Below are positions 19,401-24,188 of a stretch of 24,188 bases of DNA, piece by piece. Position numbers and translations under genes: made by a program. Below the pieces are notes generated by a model. The model was given only the letters and a program-made list of their open reading frames with translations. It did not search any database and was not told the origin of the DNA. This DNA is from Pilatotrama ljubarskyi (taxonomy: Eukaryota > Basidiomycota > Agaricomycetes > Polyporales > Polyporaceae): the NCBI GenBank assembly GCA_022385805.1, contig MU277781.1:43804-67991 (forward strand), given 5' to 3'. The stretch's first letter is position 1; the number at the start of each line of letters is the position of its first letter.

Positions 19401-20387
19401 TCGCCTAACAAGTCTGTCATGGCAGTGCCGACCCTCTGCAACAACTGTGAGTACGTTTCTGTTGATATTGACCATGAAACTTACCTGCTCCTTCCGCGCA
19501 GCCCGTTTCAACAAAACCGAGTTCTCAACAGCGTCTTCAGGTGCGTTATCCCTACCCACCTTCTGGCGGTTCGTTGTACTGAACCGGTGCATCAGGGTGG
19601 ACATCGCGGGACACAGCGTGCGCAATGCGGCGTGGATTCGCGCGAGATCAAAACCCAACACGAAGTCTTCGGAGATCGTCATCTTGCGGGACTGTAGTAG
19701 ACCGTCGTGCGTTGCCCTATCGCCCTCCCTGCTAACCACTGTACTCATGTAGTTCAAACTCCAGTCGAGAAGCCGACGCTTGCCCGAGCGCGTGTTCTTG
19801 AAAGCCCATAGGTCCAGGATACGTTCCAGCTGGCCGGCAGCTCGGAACATGCCCTCGTAGCGTATGCTCCTCATTCCCGACTTCGGCGCAGACACATACT
19901 CAACGAGGTCACCCCAGGTCTGTCCGCCTCGGTCGAGCTCTGCAAGTGCGGCCTCGAAGGAACGTTTTCGGTTCATATCAGCCTCGTGCGCAGAGTGGGC
20001 GACTGCCTCGTGGTGAGCCTGGGCGGCAGCATGTGCTTCATTCTGGAGAGTTGCTTGCCGCTCTTCAGCTTGTTTCGCCAAGGTACGCTTGCACCTCTTC
20101 TGAGCTTTTCGTCGTTTGACTTGCTGGATGGTCTCAGTAGCCGTGGCGACGATAGGAGAGGTGTACACGACACCCGGGTCGCTCGACAATGCATCATTTG
20201 TGTGACGGGATGGCGTCTGCGGCTCACGAGCCCTCTCTAGGCTCTCCAGCCGTCCCAGAAGGGGCAGGGCGGTCGCTCCGCTTGGGCAGGGTGATGAGGG
20301 CAGGGAGGAGAGCGGAGATGAGGGAGGCAGTGGGCTAGGAGGATTCGGTATGCTCAGTAAGTCGTCCAAGTCATGGTCAGCGAGCAT
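16478..20387 (-). CDS. DUF6589 protein, candidate DDE-type transposase, 5 exons
   Basis: Exons (minus): 20387-19485, 19435-17358, 17304-17205, 17148-16729, 16666-16478; 1229 residues. The N-terminus is Ser/Pro-rich, with a basic cluster KRRKAQKRCKR (91-101, possible nuclear signal) and a helical Ala/Glu-rich stretch. The middle contains a long acidic disordered segment (around DEDTEDPDW). The core then resembles DUF6589, a family I know from Agaricomycete genomes: NIDESSVTGNAEV (D645), FGDQLSIARLRTLI (D682), GPGFFHHQMALTHGIIETHW. After a Ser/Pro/Thr insert come VNSTGKANAWVPVDLLQEHM (E1020) and YKAQGSNASWEWLQ. The order D, D, late E in a helix is what an RNase H-fold transposase shows; that reading is mine, not established. 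Intron 1 could be 40 or 49 nt in the same phase; I chose 49. The tail is acidic (FAEEEELSLDLDDL). No stop or frameshift is seen, so this gene looks intact. Confidence 0.82.
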
Positions 20388-20701
20388 CGAGCTGAGAACA
20401 TCACTTTTAGCATACTCATACTATGCATATGTGCGATTTTGACGTACTTCGATGTGTATTGGATCCCGTACTCGGTGGATTGCATGCGGCGTCGTTTGGA
20501 ATGTGACTGTAATGAAGAGCTCAGGCTCGATCACACCCGCTCCCTCTCTCCGCGCCTCACTGGCACATTTGCGTTGTCCGCCGCCTGTCCGCCGCCTTCC
20601 GCCTCCCTCTTGATCCCTCTGCTTCACATATCTTTGCGGCTCTATTGTCGGCTGCTCCACACGGGGCTTGTGTCATATAGCTCAGACCTTCGTATCCTGT
20701 G
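20388..20701. promoter_or_regulatory. Shared divergent promoter of the DUF6589 and helicase genes
   Basis: Only 314 bp separate the two start codons. The helicase side is strongly pyrimidine-rich over about 100 bases (CCGCCTTCCGCCTCCCTCTT), and the DUF6589 side is AT-richer (TACTCATACTATGCATATG). No other gene fits. A shared promoter predicts joint expression of the two products. Confidence 0.6.
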
Positions 20702-23700
20702 ATGTCTCCCCGGCGGCAGCGCTCTCAGAATGGTCCTCCGACCTGGACTCCTCACCCGAGAGAGTCTGCCTCGCATGCTCCACGCCCTCGTCTGACGGCT
20801 GAGGATGTCCAATCCTTGGCCGCTAAGATGCGTGAGGAGTTTAAATGGGAGTCTGATCCACGGGACTTCCAGCTTGAGGGTGTGCGGGCCCAGATTGAAG
20901 GCCAGGATATCATCATTCAAGCACCCACAGGTGCCGGAAAGACCGCCCTCGCCGCTGGACCCCATGTCTGGCCAGGGAACGAGCGGAAGTTCACCCTCAT
21001 GGTCTGCCCTCTGCTTTCCTTGGAGGAGGAGATGGTTCGTTGTACCCTTGCGTTGAACTCTCTAGTGTATGAATCTTTGAATGTTAGGTGCACACATTCA
21101 AGACGGACTTCGGACTCGAGGCTGTCGCTCTCAATAGCAAGAATGGGGCTTGTTCTCCTCTAGTTATCCGGGTGTGTTCTGTTCTTGAATTCACCAGAGG
21201 TCTCAGTTGATTTGTATGGGGCAACCGTGTGCAGGATATACTTGCAATGAAGTACCAGATCATCCTGCTCTCTCCTGAGATGCTCCAGTCGCGCACGTTC
21301 ATGAACCGTGTCCTCCGCAACTCGTCTTTCATGCGAAATATCATCTCGATGTTCATTGACGAGGCACATTGTATCGCACACTGGGGTGCCGACTTTCGCA
21401 AAAAGTATGGCTCTCTGGGGAAAATTCGAGCTTTCCTGCCCCGTGGAACGCCCGTCATCGCGGTCACCGCAACACTTACCGCCCGTGTACGGCGCACCAT
21501 CCACAGTGTGCTGCTATTCGCTCAGGCCGAAGCGCAGTCGCGCTTTCTGAACAAGGGCAATGATTGACCTAATGTGTCTATAGTTGTCCGGGCATGCGAA
21601 CATCCGCTCAACACCTACGCCGATCTCGAGTTCGTCATACCTCCTTCAACATCGCTGAGAGGCGCCTCGGACATCCCGAAGACCTACATCTACATCGACA
21701 ACATCGCCACAGGTGCCGAGGTCATTGACTACCTCGCTGGTCGATTGGAACAACACATGGCACAACATCCGGGCTGCCATATCACTCCTGGCGTCATCCG
21801 TCCATTCAACGCGACCCTCTCGCACGAATACCGAAGCCTAGCCATGGCGCACTTCCGCGCTGGGTCAATTCGCATTCTCGTATGCACGGACGCTGCAGGA
21901 ATGGTAAGTCAGCCATGGAAAAGTTGTACAAACAGTACAGTGTTGACAGAGTACTATCCAGGGCTGCAATATACCAGACATAGACCGTGTGGTCCAGTGG
22001 AAACTCCCTGCAACCATGTCGAACTTCATACAGCGTGCGGGTCGCGCGGCCAGGGGCAGGAATAGAACTGGCCTGGCTGTCCTACTCGTCGAGAGGAGCG
22101 TTTACAACACCGACCTGGTGAGTGAGGTCGAACCCGGGACATCCAGCAACAAGAAGTCGGGCCGTGGCAAGGCCGCGAGAGCACGAGAGGCGAAACCGCG
22201 GGGCAAGAAGGAAGTTCGTGAGTATGCTCTCGCCCATGGCATCGCACGAGGCGGATCCAAGAAGCTAGATGCACCCCCATGCGGTCTTCCACCCCGTATC
22301 GACGCGGAAGCGGCTGATGAAGGCTTGGCAAGCTTCGCGCAAAGTGTTACGTGCCGTAGGAAGGTGTGGGCACACATTTTTGAGAGCCCGACGGGAGGTA
22401 AGCACAAGCCACTGTCCGTGTCCACAATACTACTAATCTGCTCACCTCATAGAGCCAACGGTTCCCTGCTGCGATATCTGCTGTCCGTCATTGTTTGATG
22501 TAACACGGCCCGCGTCACTCCCACCAGAGAAGAGGAAGCAGAAGCCGAAATGTGGCCTTCCGGACCTCACAGCACAGAGGAAACTGCAAGAGTGGCGCGA
22601 GATGATTTTCGTCCGTGATCACGCTTGGGCGCAGTACGATGAAACCGCCATACTCAACGACGAGATGATCGCGGCTCTCACATCTTGCGGTCCACTCGCG
22701 CCCAGGCAGATCGCGGATATCCTCGAGGACAAGTGGGCGTTCTGGGACGAGTACCACGAGGAGTTGAAGAGCTTCATCGCGGCGCTCAAGTTGGCGTTCC
22801 ATCCGCTTCCGAAGAAGGCGACCGCCGACAACGCGGCGACTCCCGCTGCAGATGGAAGCCCGAATCCCCCGGCCCCTGAGTCAGCGAATACCGCATCTGG
22901 TAGCCTGAAGCGTGCTCGCGAAGACATGCATGCCAAATCCATTCCCCACGGGACTGCTTCAGACACCACGCTCTCACCGAATCCTGAGGCTCATGGGCTC
23001 AGCCTGGAGAACTACCTGCCACTGAAGCGTGCACGCGGCCTTGGGTCCGAGTCTCTAGCGTCATCGAGCACAGGCATTCAAGTTGCGAGTCCGGCGTACT
23101 TGGAGTCTGCAGCACAGCCGAGCGTAATGTATAGTCAGGCTCTTCATCTCCCAGTCCTCGGATCGTCCCCGGCTCCATCTAACATCTCGGATATCTACTA
23201 CCGAACAAGTCTGGTGCATCACAACGCCGTGCAGCCGCAGACCGGAGCGACTCCTCCGACTTTGCTCACCACCACCTCCGCTCGACAACCTCCCACATAC
23301 CCTGGCACAGGCAGTCCTGCGATGCCTGCGACACCTGTACGCATGAATTATCGCGAGCAAGGAGTTCCATATTCCACTCCCCTTCCGACAACTTTCGGCA
23401 CCGCGCCCCCAACCTCCTTCCATCCGAACCTGTCGACTTCGACTCCGGTCGCCCACTACCCTGCTCCTGCACGGCACGATTCTTATCCATATGCAGCTCC
23501 GGCAGCTCATACTCCTTTCGCAGGGGCGAGCACCAATCCGACGACACACGCATACTACTCAGCACCTCCGATCCGTAAGACCTACAATTGGTACGCGACT
23601 CCCCCGAGGATGACGCCTTCCCTTGTACCACCAATGCACATGCCGCAACCTGCCCCAATTCCCTCATCATCGTACCGAGTCCCTCCATCACGCTCTCCAG

Positions 23701-23966
23701 ATCCGTACCATTCTCAAGCTCAGTCTCGCATGATGTCTCTGCAGGCCCCGCTGCCACCCTCCACCCCTCACTATGCCACATATCCGTCCAAGAACGCCCA
23801 CAATGTCGCCCCAATGTATTTGAGCTCGACATCTGGTGCTTCAAATCCCGCGCAGCCAGAATACCGACCCTTGCCGCACTCCACAGGTGACTCGCGAGGC
23901 CTCCCAGCGTCGTATCCTCTTCACTTTGCCCGACCTCCCTCTCGTCGGCAGGACCCCCCGGCTTGA
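20702..23966 (+). pseudogene. RecQ-like SF2 DNA helicase with one in-frame TGA, 5 exons
   Basis: Exons: 20702-21034, 21088-21171, 21235-21903, 21962-22397, 22453-23966; 1011 codons if codon 250 is ignored. Helicase motifs in order: FQLEGVRAQI (56-65), Walker A APTGAGKT (74-81), DEAH (181-184), TATLT, CTDAAGMG (356-363) and QRAGRAAR (386-393). A RecQ-type zinc module follows, CRR (493) and CCDICC (513-518), and then a helical segment. The last ~390 residues are Pro/Ser/Ala/Tyr-rich and disordered. This is the divergent RecQ-like lineage common in mushroom genomes. Codon 250 (21565-21567) is TGA inside G-N-D-stop-P-N-V-S-I-V-V-R, where the family has G-N-D-R-P-N. No splice pair removes it in frame. 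Translation would stop after 249 residues, keeping the ATPase half and losing the second RecA lobe. A sequencing error, readthrough or recent decay are all possible. All other exons are clean, so any inactivation is recent. Confidence 0.88.
21565..21567 (+). other. In-frame TGA (nonsense) in the helicase gene
   Basis: The local sequence GGCAATGATTGACCTAAT encodes G-N-D-stop-P-N. The conserved residue is Arg, so CGA to TGA is the simplest history. In GATCGACC the changed C would sit in a CpG, the classic deamination context for methylated fungal transposons. Confidence 0.8.
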
Positions 23967-24116
23967 CTGTCCGTTGTTTCTCAGGCCTTTGTCATGCTTT
24001 GGGATGTATATGGTCTCGCGCATAAAGCATTGTCAGATTAGTAGAGAATATGCTAGTGTGCCCTTGTCGCTGCGGTCTGCTCCCTCACTTCTCCGGCAGC
24101 AGATATGCGTGTTTCT
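23967..24116. other. 3' flank of the helicase gene inside the element
   Basis: 150 bp between the helicase stop and the right terminal repeat. It is moderately AT-rich and contains CATAAAGC near 24020 and a T-rich stretch, a plausible 3' untranslated region. Its reverse complement shows only weak, patchy resemblance to 16382-16477. Confidence 0.5.
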
Positions 24117-24188
24117 CTAAGTACGTTTTCACACGCCTTCCTTATCCGGCGCTCCTGCCAAAACCCCCACGAGTTAGACCAGCCGTTC
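24117..24188 (-). repeat. Right terminal inverted repeat (cut by window end)
   Basis: Inverted copy of 16310-16381. The perfect inner block reads CTAAGTACGTTTTCACACGC on the plus strand. Homology continues to the final base, so the true outer terminus lies beyond the window. Confidence 0.88.

Larger units (their letters stand above)
16310..24188. mobile_element. Candidate TIR DNA transposon carrying DUF6589 protein and RecQ-like helicase
   Basis: Two divergent genes are bracketed by inverted copies of one 72-base sequence at 16310-16381 and 24117-24188, with about 63 of 72 positions identical and a 22-base perfect run at the inner end. The repeats lie 97 bp beyond the DUF6589 stop and 151 bp beyond the helicase stop, so each gene reads outward to its own terminus with little spare DNA. 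The right repeat reaches the last base, so the outer ends, full repeat length and target duplication cannot be read. A stem-loop adjoins the left copy. The DUF6589 protein carries a candidate D-D-E triad (inference). The length is at least 7.9 kb. The helicase copy has an internal stop, so this copy may be non-autonomous now. Confidence 0.75.

Noticed and set aside
19436..19444. Earlier acceptor (CTCACAG) for intron 1 of the DUF6589 gene
   Set aside because: Gives only a 40-nt intron; the in-phase acceptor nine bases later gives 49 nt, typical here. It changes the protein by three residues only.
21537..21583. 47-nt intron that would remove the TGA in the helicase
   Set aside because: Donor GTCGCG is poor, the join is out of frame with the downstream conserved segment, and it would delete the conserved G-N-D block.
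16310..24188. Helitron interpretation of the helicase-bearing element
   Set aside because: The helicase has RecQ-like SF2 motifs rather than Pif1-like SF1, no HUH nuclease is present, and true terminal inverted repeats are seen, which Helitrons lack.

Overview
The window looks like nuclear DNA of a filamentous basidiomycete, probably an Agaricomycete. Genes are intron-rich, with many 45-70 nt GT-AG introns, and are packed on both strands. Exons are GC-rich, starts are Kozak-like, and two proteins (a DUF6589 protein and a divergent RecQ-like helicase) belong to families I know mainly from mushroom-forming fungi. Exon coordinates below were read by hand from splice signals, frame continuity and family resemblance. 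No search or alignment program was run.

Layout: 1-500 (-) is the start of a Ser/Pro-rich gene that leaves the window. 501-1900 holds at most a doubtful hypothetical gene. 1900-5280 is a visibly more AT-rich island without a convincing gene; it contains a 946-bp foldback element (4072-5017) with ~345-bp inverted arms and an 8-bp target duplication. 5284-14880 is a housekeeping block: glucosidase II beta (-, 11 exons) divergent from ribosomal protein uL2 (+, 5 exons), then an FGGY-family sugar kinase (+, 9 exons), a PCL-type cyclin (-, 3 exons) and ribosomal protein eS25 (-, 3 exons). 14881-16258 is mostly intergenic, with one orphan C-terminal exon candidate and one short ORF.

16310-24188 is the main discovery. 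Two large genes diverge from a 314-bp gap: a 1229-codon DUF6589 protein (-) and a 1011-codon RecQ-like helicase (+). They are flanked by inverted copies of a 72-base sequence, about 63 of 72 positions identical, at 16310-16381 and 24117-24188. The right copy runs to the last base of the window. This is the architecture of a terminal-inverted-repeat DNA transposon carrying a candidate DDE transposase (DUF6589) and its own SF2 helicase. The helicase has one in-frame TGA where the family has a conserved Arg, consistent with a C-to-T change at a CpG, so this copy is probably decaying.

How the genes relate: glucosidase II beta works in ER glycoprotein folding, uL2 and eS25 in translation, the FGGY kinase in carbohydrate metabolism or repair, and the cyclin in CDK control. 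They are neighbours but not a pathway. The DUF6589 and helicase genes do look like a functional unit, sharing one promoter region and one pair of terminal repeats.
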